Part shown: positions 18,007 through 27,400 of the stretch, in pieces | How the letters are laid out: every line of letters begins with the position of its first letter | Numbering within the stretch: position 1 is the stretch's first letter | Assembly: GCF_000019845.1 (NCBI RefSeq) | Contig: NC_010580.1 | Span: 117,737 to 181,736 of the forward strand | Source: Beijerinckia indica subsp. indica ATCC 9039 | Lineage (GTDB): Bacteria; Pseudomonadota; Alphaproteobacteria; Rhizobiales; Beijerinckiaceae | Length of the DNA: 64,000 nucleotides | Direction: 5' to 3' | The notes under the pieces: generated by a model | Database searches by the model: none | The model's input: only the letters and a program-made list of their open reading frames with translations | What the model was told of the DNA's origin: nothing | Translations under genes and position numbers: made by a program

Positions 18007-18788
18007 TTAGGTCCTGTTGACAAAAGTAGGCAGCCAGATTTTTGCGGCGGCGATGGCGAGAAATTTGAGGAATGAGACTGCGGTTTTGTCGTAGCGCGTG
18101 GCTATACGGCGGAATTGCTTCAAGCGGTTGAACATGCGCTCGATCCGGTTGCGATCTTTATACAGTTTGAAGTCGTAACTAACGGACTCCTTGCGATTGG
18201 CCTTGGGCGGGATCACTGGCAATATTCCCTTCAAGAGCAGCGATGCGCGAACCTCGTCGCTGTCATAGCCTTTGTCGGCAAGCATGGCTTTCGGCTTGGC
18301 GACGGGCATGCCCAACAGAGCCGGCGTAGCTGCGTAATCCGAGGTTTCGCCGCTGGTCAGCACGAAGCCAAGAGGGCGGCCATGACTGTCTGCGCGGGCG
18401 TGGATTTTCGACGTAAAGCCGCCGCGGCTTCGACCAAAGCCCTCCTTATGCGTCCCCCTTTTGCGCCGGCGGCCTGCGAATGGCCCCGAACAATGGTGGA
18501 GTCGATCATATGCTGCCAATCATCCGCCAGGCCGAGTTCGACAAGCGTTTCGAGCAGCGCATCCCAGACGCCTTGCTCGGCCCAACGGCGAAATCGCACA
18601 TAGACCGAGTTCCATTTACCGTATCGCTCGTGCATGTCCCGCCAAGGGCAACCAGCGCGCAAAACGAAAAGCATCCCATTGAGAAAGCGCCGATTATCCT
18701 GCGCCGGCCGCGCCCATCGTCCACGCTCGGGCGGTAGTAAAGCCTCGATGATCGCCCATTCCGCGTCGCTCAGATCGCCCCGATTCAA
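18007..18788 (-). CDS. IS5-family transposase, two frames joined by a probable programmed frameshift
   Basis: Frame one starts at 18788 ('MNRGDLSDAEWAIIEALLPP') and contains 'LPWRD'-type N-terminal features and 'DWQHMIDSTIVRGHSQAAGA', the first catalytic Asp. Frame two runs to 18007 and has 'SKIHARADSHGRPLGFVLTS', 'AMLADKGYDSDEVR', 'LPVIPPKANRK' and 'KDRNRIERMFNRLKQFRRIA', with the remaining catalytic residues. They overlap at a slippery AAAAGGGGG stretch near 18455-18463, as is usual for IS427-group elements. The stop codon TAA uses the flanking target TA, so it exists only after insertion. The enzyme is probably active. Confidence 0.88.
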
Positions 18789-18861
18789 GTGTGCCTCCTT
18801 CCAAAAGGCATCTTTGAATCAGTGTTCTAACGATTTGGGAATCCCTTTTGTCAACAGGGCC
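18010..18861. mobile_element. IS5-family (IS427 group) insertion sequence, complete
   Basis: The 852-base element has terminal inverted repeats GGTCCTGTTGACAAAAG (left) and GGCCCTGTTGACAAAAG (right, reversed), flanked on both sides by a duplicated TA (18008-18009 and 18862-18863). It carries two overlapping transposase frames on the minus strand. The intact ends and exactly reconstructable target show a recent insertion. Confidence 0.92.
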
Positions 18862-19089
18862 TAGGGCTCACCGAAGCAGCCCAGCTCCTTGACGCGACAC
18901 TCGTTGAGGAAAAGAGAATGGATGAGATCCTCACCAAAATTGCGATGGTTAGTCTCAATGAGCAGGCAGCTTGATATTTACTGAAGAGATGACCGCGAAG
19001 TGATGAGCCTATCCATTACTGACAGGCTCATCTGAGCTGACTCCATTCGACGCAATCATAATATTAAGAAACGGCACCGAGGAATGGGT

Positions 19090-19596
19090 TTAGTGTTGCT
19101 CTTCGAGATGCATTGCCTCACGCCTCAGATATTGCGTCGTGATTTCAGGTAAGTGTGCTCTCAACCACTGAGCCATATTTTCTTCTTGCGCGAGAATAGC
19201 TTCGCAAGCCGAACGGGTTTCATGATCCCCAAGTGCCTCAGCGGCAGCGATGAGAACCGTATAGGAAGCGATTTCCACTTCCTCGAAACTGTAACTCGCC
19301 ATAGACCCTTTGATAACCTCGTCTCCAGCAAAAACTCCGCCAAAACCTTGAGTCATGGCTACAAATTTAGCAGCAAGATCTTTGATCGTCGATGTATCTC
19401 CTCCGCGCCGTACGATGCAACGACGAATAATCTGAACTTGCTGGCGTGTCTCTTCAAGGTGACGTTCAATGCGGGATTTGAGATCAGGATAATTTTCAAC
19501 GCGACCCGCAAATGAGCTAAGCATTGTTTCAGCTTGTTGCTCCATAGCGTGGGCATCGCGCAACCATTCCACTAAGTGTTCTTCGGCGGTAGCCAT
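19090..19596 (-). CDS. DUF892 family ferritin-like protein (YciE-like)
   Basis: A 168-residue all-helical protein. It begins 'MATAEEHLVEWLRDAHAMEQ' and has 'LKSRIERHLEETRQQVQIIR' and 'ASYTVLIAAAEALGDHETRS', with glutamates and histidines spaced as in ferritin-like four-helix bundles. The start at 19596 has GGAG six bases upstream. It has its own EcfG-type promoter at 19633-19657. The IS-split DUF892 gene at 17626 is a paralogue, so this is the only working copy in the window. The role is stress-associated in many bacteria; metal binding is likely but unproven. Confidence 0.88.
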   Translation of the reverse strand: MATAEEHLVEWLRDAHAMEQQAETMLSSFAGRVENYPDLKSRIERHLEETRQQVQIIRRCIVRRGGDTSTIKDLAAKFVAMTQGFGGVFAGDEVIKGSMASYSFEEVEIASYTVLIAAAEALGDHETRSACEAILAQEENMAQWLRAHLPEITTQYLRREAMHLEEQH

Positions 19597-19632
19597 CGGA
19601 ATCTCCATCGGGGTGCTTATGGAATGATCGCA

Positions 19633-19657
19633 AACGTGTTATTCACCCGATCGTTCC
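19633..19657 (-). promoter_or_regulatory. EcfG-type general-stress promoter before the second DUF892 gene
   Basis: On the minus strand, GGAAC (19657-19653) and CGTT (19636-19633) are exactly 16 bases apart. The start codon at 19596 lies about 37 bases downstream of the -10 element, a natural leader length. It is the same motif and spacing as at 17548-17572. Confidence 0.75.
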
Positions 19658-19837
19658 GTCTCCGCGGTAAGGTATCAGATTGATCTTCCGTGCTTATTTT
19701 CCACAAGCATAGGAAAATGAATGGTGAGGTCTATGTTGCAGCGCAGCTGTAACGGCGATCGTTCCAACATTTGAAACAGCCTATACAATAACTAAGTATA
19801 ATATAGCTTAAATATTCTTGGCGCTATTTGATAGTTA

Positions 19838-20890
19838 GAGCGGATTTCGAACGAATTGAATCACGTTGAGGATTCCCTTGAGACACGATTTCTGATTCAG
19901 AATCCGTGCTGGTGAAGGAGGCCGGCATGGATGGGCCACGCACTATCGATGGATTTGCGATCGCGCTTGTTGGCGGCGATTGATGGCGGGATGAGCTGCC
20001 GTGCGGCGGCGACGCGTTTTGGGGTAGCACCCTCGACGGCGATCCGCTGGCAGGCGCAGCGACGCGAGACCGGCGACTATTCGCCCAAACCCCAGGGCGG
20101 GGACATGCGGTCGCACCGGATCGAGGCGCGTCGGGCGGATATTCTAGCCGTCTGGGAAACGCGCAAGGACATCTCACTCGAAGAATTGCGCCTGGTGCTG
20201 ATCGAGATCGGGCTGACCGTCTCCGTGGCGGCTCTTCACCGCTTCTTCGTACGACACGGCATGACGCGCAAAAAAAGACTGGCCATGCAATCGAGCAAGA
20301 TCGTCCCGACATCCTGAAGCAGCGGCGCCACTGGTTTGATGGCCAGCTCGATCTGGAGTCGGAACGCCTCGTGTTCATCGATGAAACATGGACCGCCACC
20401 AACATGACACGTAGCCACGGGCGCTGCGCGAAGGGCGAGCGTCTGCGCATGGGCTTCCCCCATGGCCATCGCAAGACCACCACGCTGGTAGCCGGGCTGC
20501 GCACCAGCGGCATGGTGGCGCCGATGGTCCTCGATGGGCCCATCAACGGCGACTGGTTCGAGGCCTATGTCACGCAGATCCTCGTGCCGGAATTGCGCCG
20601 TGGCGACATCGTCATCATGGACAATCTATCGAGCCATAAGCGCGTCTCGGTGCGCGAGAGGATCGAGGCGGCAGGGGTTGCCTTGCTGTTCCTCCCGCCC
20701 TACAGCCCCGACTTCAACCCCATCGAGAAGGCCTTCGCCCGGCTCAAAGCCATGCTCAGAAAAATCGGCGAGCGCACCGTGAGCGGCCTCTGGAAGCTGA
20801 TCGGAAAACTCGTCGACATCTTCCGGCCAGACGAATGCGCCAACTACTTCAGATCGTGCGGATATGATCCATAGTGATCGGTAAACGCTC
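19838..20890. mobile_element. IS630-family insertion sequence, complete
   Basis: The element is 1,053 bases, flanked by TA on both sides (19836-19837 and 20891-20892), the signature target of IS630/Tc1-type elements. The ends begin GAGCGGATTTCGAACGAA (left) and GAGCGTTTACCGATCACT (right, reversed), an imperfect inverted repeat. It lies between the DUF892 gene and the Nudix pseudogene. Confidence 0.85.
19931..20874 (+). CDS. IS630-family transposase, two frames joined by a probable frameshift
   Basis: The first frame ('MDLRSRLLAAIDGGMSCRAA', ending at 20317) is the helix-turn-helix region with 'EELRLVLIEIGLTVS'. The second, carrying the DDE catalytic core, has 'LVFIDETWTATNMTRSHG', 'GDIVIMDNLSSHKR' and 'LPPYSPDFNPIEKAFARLKA', with Asp, Asp and Glu in the expected places. 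The frames meet at a run of seven A at 20270-20276 ('RKK'), typical of programmed slippage in this family. With intact ends and TA flanks, the element may be mobile. Confidence 0.88.
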
Positions 20891-20998
20891 TAAAAAATAT
20901 ATTGATAGTATCGCTTGTGTTTTGTTTTATAATTAAGTGACCGCATCAAGCAGCCTTGATGGGGTGTGAGGAATACAAGAAGGCAGGCTCTCGGAGAG

Positions 20999-21504
20999 AT
21001 GGAATCGAAAGCAAAAACAGGAAGGTCAAAACCGCAAAGCACTAAACAGGCGACACCTAAAGCAGATCGGGCTATTCGCGTGCAATACGGCGTTCTGCCC
21101 TATCGATTCACGGACATCGGGTCACTGGAAATGCTGCTCGTCACGACGCGGGAAACGAAACGCTGGATCATTCCCAAAGGATGGCCCATCAAAGGGCTCA
21201 AACCACCAAAGTCGGCTGCGCGTGAAGCCTATGAGGAAGCGGGCATTCGCGGTACCGTCGGAAAAAATCAATCGGAGTTTTTCTGTACGAGAAGGTGCTC
21301 GAGGAGAAGGCTGGCACGGTGCCCTGCGAAGTACGGGTATTCCCCATGCTCGTTAAGCGGCAGCTTGCAATTTGGCCAGAGGCTCATGAACGAGAGACAC
21401 GATGGGTTGTACCGTCCAAAGCCTTATCGATGGTGAAAAATATAGATCTCCAAAAGCTGATCGATTCATTCGTACAAAAAAAATCCAAAAATCATCCCCT
21501 TTAG
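20999..21504 (+). pseudogene. Nudix hydrolase with a single-base frameshift
   Basis: The N-terminal part encodes 'YGVLPYRF', 'LLVTTRETKRWIIPKGWPIK' and the Nudix box 'GLKPPKSAAREAYEEAGI', so the family is clear. After 'GTVGK' near 21262 the frame is wrong; one base out, it continues as 'VFLYEKVLEEKAGTVPCEVR', 'VFPMLVKRQLAIWPEAHERE' and 'TRWVVPSKALSMV'. The shift falls in a run of six A at about 21262-21267, where one extra A would restore a protein of about 168 residues. It is either a real pseudogene or a homopolymer sequencing error. Relatives are diphosphoinositol-polyphosphate or nucleotide hydrolases. Confidence 0.8.
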
Positions 21505-21539
21505 TTTAGCGAATAAGTGCTGGTTTCAGAGCATCAAAT

Positions 21540-21905
21540 CGGACTCAACTTGCACAATACCTCGTCCGCGCTTCTGCATGTGCTTCAACGCTGCCATAGA
21601 CTTGGCCAAGATAGGTCACTTCCGTAACGTGGCGGAATTCGTCAAGGCGGATCTCATATACTGCTGCAAAGCTGGTTGCCATGGCATTATTGATCCATAT
21701 CTATCGGGCCGAGCTCGTTTTCGACGCTGTCCGCTGCGGTTTCGACCGCATCAGCATTGACAAGGTCAACGGAAACCGGGATCGCCTCGACACCTAATCT
21801 AACAGCCTCGGTGGCCGCATCGTTTAGGCGTGCCACGAGCTAATAACGCAACGTTATAGCCCTTTTTGTAAAACGCGAGTGCTGTAGCTCGTCCAATACC
21901 AACTC
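21540..21905 (-). pseudogene. Short-chain dehydrogenase/reductase, fragmentary
   Basis: The minus strand shows pieces of an SDR in several frames: 'GIGRATALAFYKKGYNVALL' with the glycine-rich cofactor motif, 'LNDAATEAVRLGVEAIPVSV' followed by 'DLVNADAVETAADSV', and 'YEIRLDEFRHVTEVTYLGQV' with 'YGSVEA'. Frame breaks and stops occur between them, and the catalytic Tyr-x3-Lys region is missing. It is a decayed remnant with no visible neighbour of related function. Confidence 0.55.
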
Positions 21906-22257
21906 AAGTAAACTACGACTGTATATATTATCACTACAAATCATGTGTCTTCTCTATTTATATTATAAGCTATTAGAAATACTATAGTATTAAAACGCGG
22001 TTCTGGCTTTTGCCGATACGCTACCTCCGATTCTGACATACCATTTGTCCCTCAATAGCGCGTTGTTCATGGAACGGTCTTGTGGTGTCGCGGTTTCCAA
22101 AGGAACGCGACAAAAAGCAAAAGAAAGCTCCATTGGCGTGAATTAACAGGATCGAGGCAATTGAAGCTTCGCGGTCAAACGCCCTTTGTCGATTTGCATG
22201 GGATGCGTGCCGACTACGATATTGTAACTCCGTTACTTTTAGATAGGAGCCTTGTTC

Positions 22258-22788
22258 ATGAAACATTTGATTTTGGCGATCGCATATCTCGTGTCCATGA
22301 GCCCTGTTTCTGCTCAGTCACTCGGCGAAAAAGCCGGTGTTAATTCATTGATGGATGCCAGCCTTTCGACTGAGGATTTCGTCAAAGAAGCAGCTACGAG
22401 TGACATGTTCGAAATTCAGTCGAGCGAGCTCGCACTGCAGAAGTCAACGGATACAGCGATCAAGAATTTTGCGCAGCAGATGGTTCAGGATCATTCAATG
22501 ACGACGAGTGACCTCAAAGCTTTTGTCGAATCGGGCAAAGTCAAAGCGACAATTCCAGATCAACTGGATCAATCACATCAATCCAAACTCGATAAGCTTA
22601 AGACGCTCACTGGAACGGACTTTGATAAACAATATGACAAGGATCAAACCACCGGTCACAAGGATGCGGTTTCCCTCTTCAAGCGCTATGCAGAGGGTGG
22701 GGAGAATGCCGAGCTTAAAATCTGGGCCTCTAAAACCCTACCCAAGCTCGAGGATCATCTGAAAGAGGCAAAAGCATTAAGGCCGTAG
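22258..22788 (+). CDS. Exported DUF4142 protein
   Basis: A 176-residue secreted protein. The signal peptide is 'MKHLILAIAYLVSMSPVSAQ', probably cleaved after SAQ. The mature part is a helical DUF4142 domain: 'STEDFVKEAATSDMFEIQSS', 'DTAIKNFAQQMVQDHSMT' and, later, 'GHKDAVSLFKRYAEGGENAE' with the usual ending 'TLPKLEDHLKEAKAL'. GGAG lies about 10 bases before the ATG at 22258. DUF4142 proteins are periplasmic, often stress-induced and ferritin-like in shape; the exact role is unknown. The 450 bases upstream contain only SDR debris and a GGAAC box without a good partner. Confidence 0.88.
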   Translation: MKHLILAIAYLVSMSPVSAQSLGEKAGVNSLMDASLSTEDFVKEAATSDMFEIQSSELALQKSTDTAIKNFAQQMVQDHSMTTSDLKAFVESGKVKATIPDQLDQSHQSKLDKLKTLTGTDFDKQYDKDQTTGHKDAVSLFKRYAEGGENAELKIWASKTLPKLEDHLKEAKALRP

Positions 22789-22829
22789 TCTTGAACAATG
22801 ATCAATTAACCGTCCGAACCTTTTTTTGT

Positions 22830-22880
22830 AAGTCGCATTGTGGCTTGATCTACACCGACGAGACCTATGTGAAGAATTAA
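22830..22880 (+). pseudogene. IS6-family transposase scrap
   Basis: The bases AGTCGCATTGTGGCTTGATC and following encode 'SHCGLIYTDETYVK', closely matching the catalytic 'PHCGSIRIDETYVKIKG' of the IS6 copies at 5735 and 10347, then a stop. Nothing else of the gene remains. It marks a third IS6 visit next to the NuoD gene. Confidence 0.55.
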
Positions 22881-23071
22881 GCCTTGTGTCTTTGATCGTA
22901 TAAGGAACGAACACAATCTCTTCCTGTTAGGATGGCATTCGAAAAAACGTTTTGGAAGTACGATCAACTTTCCGGCTTCAAGCTGTCAATCAAGCTACGC
23001 TGTCGGCTCCTAAAACCGAGCAAATTGGATGCGCCTGGGATAGTCCTTTCCTGATTTTTGGACGAATTGTC

Positions 23072-24262
23072 ATGGACGAAGCCGGATTTCGCAATTTCAC
23101 GGTTAATTTCGGACCCCAGCATCCGGCTGCGCATGGTGTTTTACGCCTCGTGCTTGAACTTGACGGTGAAGTGGTCGAACGCGCCGATCCGCACATCGGC
23201 CTGCTGCATCGGGGTACGGAAAAGCTGATTGAATATCGGACCTATCTGCAAGCGCTGCCCTATTTCGACCGGCTTGACTACGTCGCTCCCATGAATCAGG
23301 AGCATGCCTTTTGCCTTGCAATAGAGAAATTGCTCCAAATGCCCGTGCCAAGACGCGGTCAACTCATTCGCGTCCTCTTCTGCGAAATTGGACGCCTTCT
23401 CTCCCATCTTCTTAATATCACGACCCAGGCTTTGGACATTGGTGCTCTGACGCCACCATTATGGGGCTTCGAGGAGCGCGAGAAGCTCATGGTCTTTTAC
23501 GAACGTGCATCAGGTGCACGCATGCATGCCAATTACTTTCGTGTTGGCGGTGTCCATCAAGATCTACCGGAAAAACTTTTGGACGATATCTGGAACTTCT
23601 GTGAACCCTTCCTCAAAGTCTGCAATGATCTCGAAGAACTGCTGTCATACAATCGAATTTTTAAGCAGCGTAATGTCGATGTCGGCGTCATCAGTCTTGA
23701 TGAAGCTTGGACACGTGGGTTTTCTGGCGTTATGGTCCGGGGCTCCGGCGCTGCTTGGGATCTACGCAAGGCGCAACCCTATGAATGCTACGATGAGCTC
23801 CAATTCGATATCCCTGTCGGCAAGCATGGTGATTGTTATGATCGCTATCTGATCCGCATGGAGGAAATGCGACAGTCGGTCCGCATAATGAAGCAATGTT
23901 TGGAAAAATTAAGCTCTGTCGACGGAAAAGGTCCGATCATCGAGCAAAACCACAAAGTTACACCACCTCGGCGCAGCGAAATGAAGCGTTCGATGGAAGC
24001 CCTCATCCAACATTTCAAGCTTTATACAGAAGGCCATCATGTGCCAGCGGGTGAAGTTTATGCTGCGGTTGAAGCTCCAAAGGGAGAGTTCGGCGTTTAT
24101 TTAATTTCCGACGGGAGCAATATCCCCTACCGTTGCAAGATCCGCGCACCTTCCTTTGCGCATCTTCAAGCGATCGATTTCCTATCACACAAGCATATGC
24201 TCGCAGATGTTTCTGCCATCATCGGCTCGCTCGATATTGTCTTTGGGGAAATTGATCGTTGA
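23072..24262 (+). CDS. nuoD: NADH-quinone oxidoreductase subunit D (NuoD), stand-alone
   Basis: A full-length 396-residue NuoD/49-kDa subunit. It begins '[20 protein letters not shown]', contains '[20 protein letters not shown]' and '[20 protein letters not shown]', and ends '...[14 protein letters not shown]', the invariant C-terminus. The subunit forms much of the quinone-binding site in the peripheral arm of complex I. No other nuo gene is nearby, so it is an orphan and probably a second copy of a chromosomal gene. The ATG at 23072 matches the family start, but no clear ribosome site precedes it. An EcfG-like GGAAC-N16-TGTT (22904-22928) lies upstream. Confidence 0.9.
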   Translation: MDEAGFRNFTVNFGPQHPAAHGVLRLVLELDGEVVERADPHIGLLHRGTEKLIEYRTYLQALPYFDRLDYVAPMNQEHAFCLAIEKLLQMPVPRRGQLIRVLFCEIGRLLSHLLNITTQALDIGALTPPLWGFEEREKLMVFYERASGARMHANYFRVGGVHQDLPEKLLDDIWNFCEPFLKVCNDLEELLSYNRIFKQRNVDVGVISLDEAWTRGFSGVMVRGSGAAWDLRKAQPYECYDELQFDIPVGKHGDCYDRYLIRMEEMRQSVRIMKQCLEKLSSVDGKGPIIEQNHKVTPPRRSEMKRSMEALIQHFKLYTEGHHVPAGEVYAAVEAPKGEFGVYLISDGSNIPYRCKIRAPSFAHLQAIDFLSHKHMLADVSAIIGSLDIVFGEIDR

Positions 24263-24429
24263 AAAAAAATTTATCATTAATTTTTTAACTCCTGCAACAT
24301 GCACAATTCGCAGGATCGTCGTAAACTTGTATGGGCTCTGTAACATCGAGATGATGTTCGACCGCTTTATCTAACTTAATCAAGCCAGACAGTGTGGCTT
24401 TGGACAATCCTCTTGAAGGCGGCTTTTGT

Positions 24430-27400
24430 TCAGTCGTGTGATCCATTCCATTGTATTTCTGGAAGTTCGAGGTCTATCGTACAGGTCACACCCTCCGGCA
24501 GAAAATTTCTTTTAACTGTGGCGCCAGGCACGCCGTTCTCGATCAAAATTCCACCAAATCCTCGATTTTCCGGCGCAACCACGCGGGGACCATCACATTC
24601 TTTCCAATTGACACTCAGATACTTGCGATCCCCCCTTGCAGACAAAGTCCAGCTTAAAACAACCCTGCCCGTTGGAGCGGATAAAGCGCCGTATTTCACG
24701 GCATTGGTCGCAAGCTCATGAAGTACGAGGCCGAATGGCGTTGCTATTTCTGGCGGCAAGATGACAGACTCGCCTTCGATTCGAAGTTTACCTGAATCGT
24801 TCCCGATATAGGCCTCTAATTGTCCTTGCGCCAACGCGCCAAGTTCAGCACCTTCCCAGCGCGACTCGACCAGCAGCTTATGTGCATTCGCTAGAGCGTG
24901 CAGCCTTCCCTCGAAGCGTTCAACAAAATCGGCACCTGATGTCGTCGTGCGCAGTGTCTGATGTGCGATGGATTGAATCACTGTCAGAGTATTTTTCATG
25001 CGATGCGTCAGTTCATCCAAAAGAAGCTGACGGCGCTGCTCCCAACGTTTGCGTTCTGTAAGATCCCATGTACTTTCCAATACTAAACGGCGTCCGCCAA
25101 GGGAAACGAGTTCGATTTGACTTTCCACGCTCAAAACGTTTCCATTCTTTGCCGTGTGGAAGAGTTCTCCGCTCCAACTCCCGTTCTCGAGGAGGGATTG
25201 TCTCAAAGCCTCGAATGAGGAGCCTGGTACAATGGTTTTAAGCAGGCTCTCTTTTCTTTTCCCGATTGCTTCCTCTCGGGAATAGCCGTAAAGCTGTTCA
25301 CAGCCGCGGTTCCATTGAACGATGCCATTATCGAAATCCCAAACAAAGATCGGCGCCCGCGATAATTCGACAAGGCGCATTTCCTGTCTCAGATGCTCTT
25401 CGCTTTCCCGCAGCGCCTCCTCGGCTCTGAGGCGCTCGGTAATATCGACAAAGGTTGCGACAACACCTTCGATCTTGTCATCGATCGTCCGATAGGGACG
25501 CATCCGCACCAGATACCAGCCACCTTTACGACTCTTCACCTCCTGCTCAATCGGCGTCAGATCCCTCAAAACCATCCGTGCATGATCAGCCAATTCGTCA
25601 TAGTCCAGTTGATGCGTAAAATCGGTGATCGGCCGGCCTTCGTCATGCGCGGTGATGTTGAAAAGATCCGTTAAGCGAGGGGTAAAGCGTTTGATGCGCA
25701 GGGAAGGATCAAGAAAGAGCGTGCCAACATCCGTCGCTGACATGAGATTTTGAAGATCATTATGCGCCCTGGAAACTGTTTCAAGCTTGAGTTTGAGCTC
25801 ATTATTGACGGTTTGAAGCTCTTCATTGATCGATTGTAATTCCTCCTTGCTTGTTTCGAGTTCCTCTGACGTCGAGCGATATTCTTCATTGATGGATTGC
25901 AATTCCTCGTTGGCGGCCCGCAATTCTTCGTTGGTCGCTTCCGATTCCTCTCGTGTCACCCGCAGCCGGCTTTGCGCAAGCTGTAATTCTTGTTGTAATT
26001 GTTGAATCGTCTCATTGACGGGTTCGTGTGTGCGCGAGGTCCCGTTGTGTTCCTCGGTCACCTCTTGCTCAACGCTGTCCCCCTCGATGAACAAAACAAG
26101 CGCATAGGCAGTAGCATCATCATCCTGGACGACTGGCTTGACCTGCAGATAGACTCTGTGCGGCACCCCATTGAACCGGACAACAAGGGGCATGCTTAAA
26201 GTTGATTCACCGCGCTCAAAGGCGCGATGCAGCGCCGTTCGTAGGTCGAAACGGAATTCCTCACGAACCATATCGGCGGCATCAGTGCTAACCGGTCCTC
26301 CAGACAGGTGCAGATAGCGCCCAGCGTTTTCGGACAGGTGAATGGCGCGGTGCGACATATCAACCAGCATGCTGGGCGGTGCAATCTTCTCAAGCATCTG
26401 ACGGTGAAGAGCGGCATCCGCGATATTCCCGCCATGGGAGGGAACGCGTGTCGTCGTTGGTCCGCGGTCGGCAATTGGATAGGAACTCAGCAGGATGGGC
26501 AAGGCTGGCCGCCGCTCGTTCGGTGTTGGGACCGCGCGATAGAGGCGGGCCTCGCGATCGATAGGGCGGAACAATCCGCTAGGCTGCTCCGCGCTTTCAG
26601 AAGAGCCAAGAAATAAGAAGCCACCGGGGTTGAGGGCGTAATGAAACGTATTACAGACCTGCTGTTGCAATTCGCGATCCATATAGATCAACAAATTGCG
26701 GCATGAGATCATATCTAACCGGGAAAAAGGTGGGTCTTTGAGAAGGCTGTGATTGGCGAAGAGCACGATGTCACGAAGCTCGCGACGAACACGGTAATGA
26801 TCGCCTTCGCGTTGAAAAAAACGTCTCAAGCGTTCTTCCGTAAGGTCCGTTTCGATGGTTGCGGGGAAGCGGCCTTCGCGCGCAATGGCCAAGGCACCGG
26901 TGTCAAGGTCAGAGCCAAAAACCTGAATTTCGGGCCGGATCTCATGGCGGCTTGCTTCCTCAAGGAGGAGAATACCGATTGTATAGGCTTCTTCTCCAGT
27001 CGCGCAGCCCGGCACCCAGACGCGAATTGTACTACCTGCCTCTTTGCTTTCGAAGAGCTGGGGGATGGCAGTTTGAACGAGTGTGGCAAAGGCTTTGGGA
27101 TCACGAAAGAAAGTTGTCACCGAAATAAGAAAGTCGCCAAATAAAGCCTGTGCTTCTTCAGCATTGTCGCGCAGATACAAATAATAATCAGCCAGTGATT
27201 CCTTTCGCATAACCTGAGCGCGCCTTGCGATACGGCGTAGGAGGGTTGCGCGTTTATATTGTGAAAAATCATGACCGGTTCGGATACGAACATGGGCCAG
27301 AATACGTCTGAGTAGATCTTCGTTCTGCTCTTGAGGAGAAAGGAGTGGTACCTGTGTATGATGCGCTAGCAGTTCGTTCAAGCGCTTGGCCAAGTCTCGC

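Larger units (their letters stand above)
17626..18974 (+). pseudogene. DUF892 (YciE-like ferritin-fold) gene split by an IS5-family element
   Basis: The first part (17626-18009) encodes 'GGNLQDLFHRELKDIYFAEK', 'LRALPKMARNARSSELQHAF' and 'AAQSVEHYEISRYGTLKAWA', the helical core of DUF892 proteins. The element at 18010-18861 then interrupts 'DQLG'. After it the same frame resumes with 'LTEAAQLLDATLVEEKRMDE' and 'ILTKIAMVSLNEQAA' and ends at 18974. Removing the element and one TA copy restores an intact gene of about 165 codons. GGGAGG lies nine bases before the ATG at 17626. Family members are stress-linked ferritin-like proteins of unclear chemistry. Confidence 0.88.

Noticed and set aside
22073..22097. 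GGAAC box upstream of the DUF4142 gene as an EcfG promoter
   Set aside because: The -10 position reads GGTT at N16, and the site is about 160 bases from the start codon; too weak.
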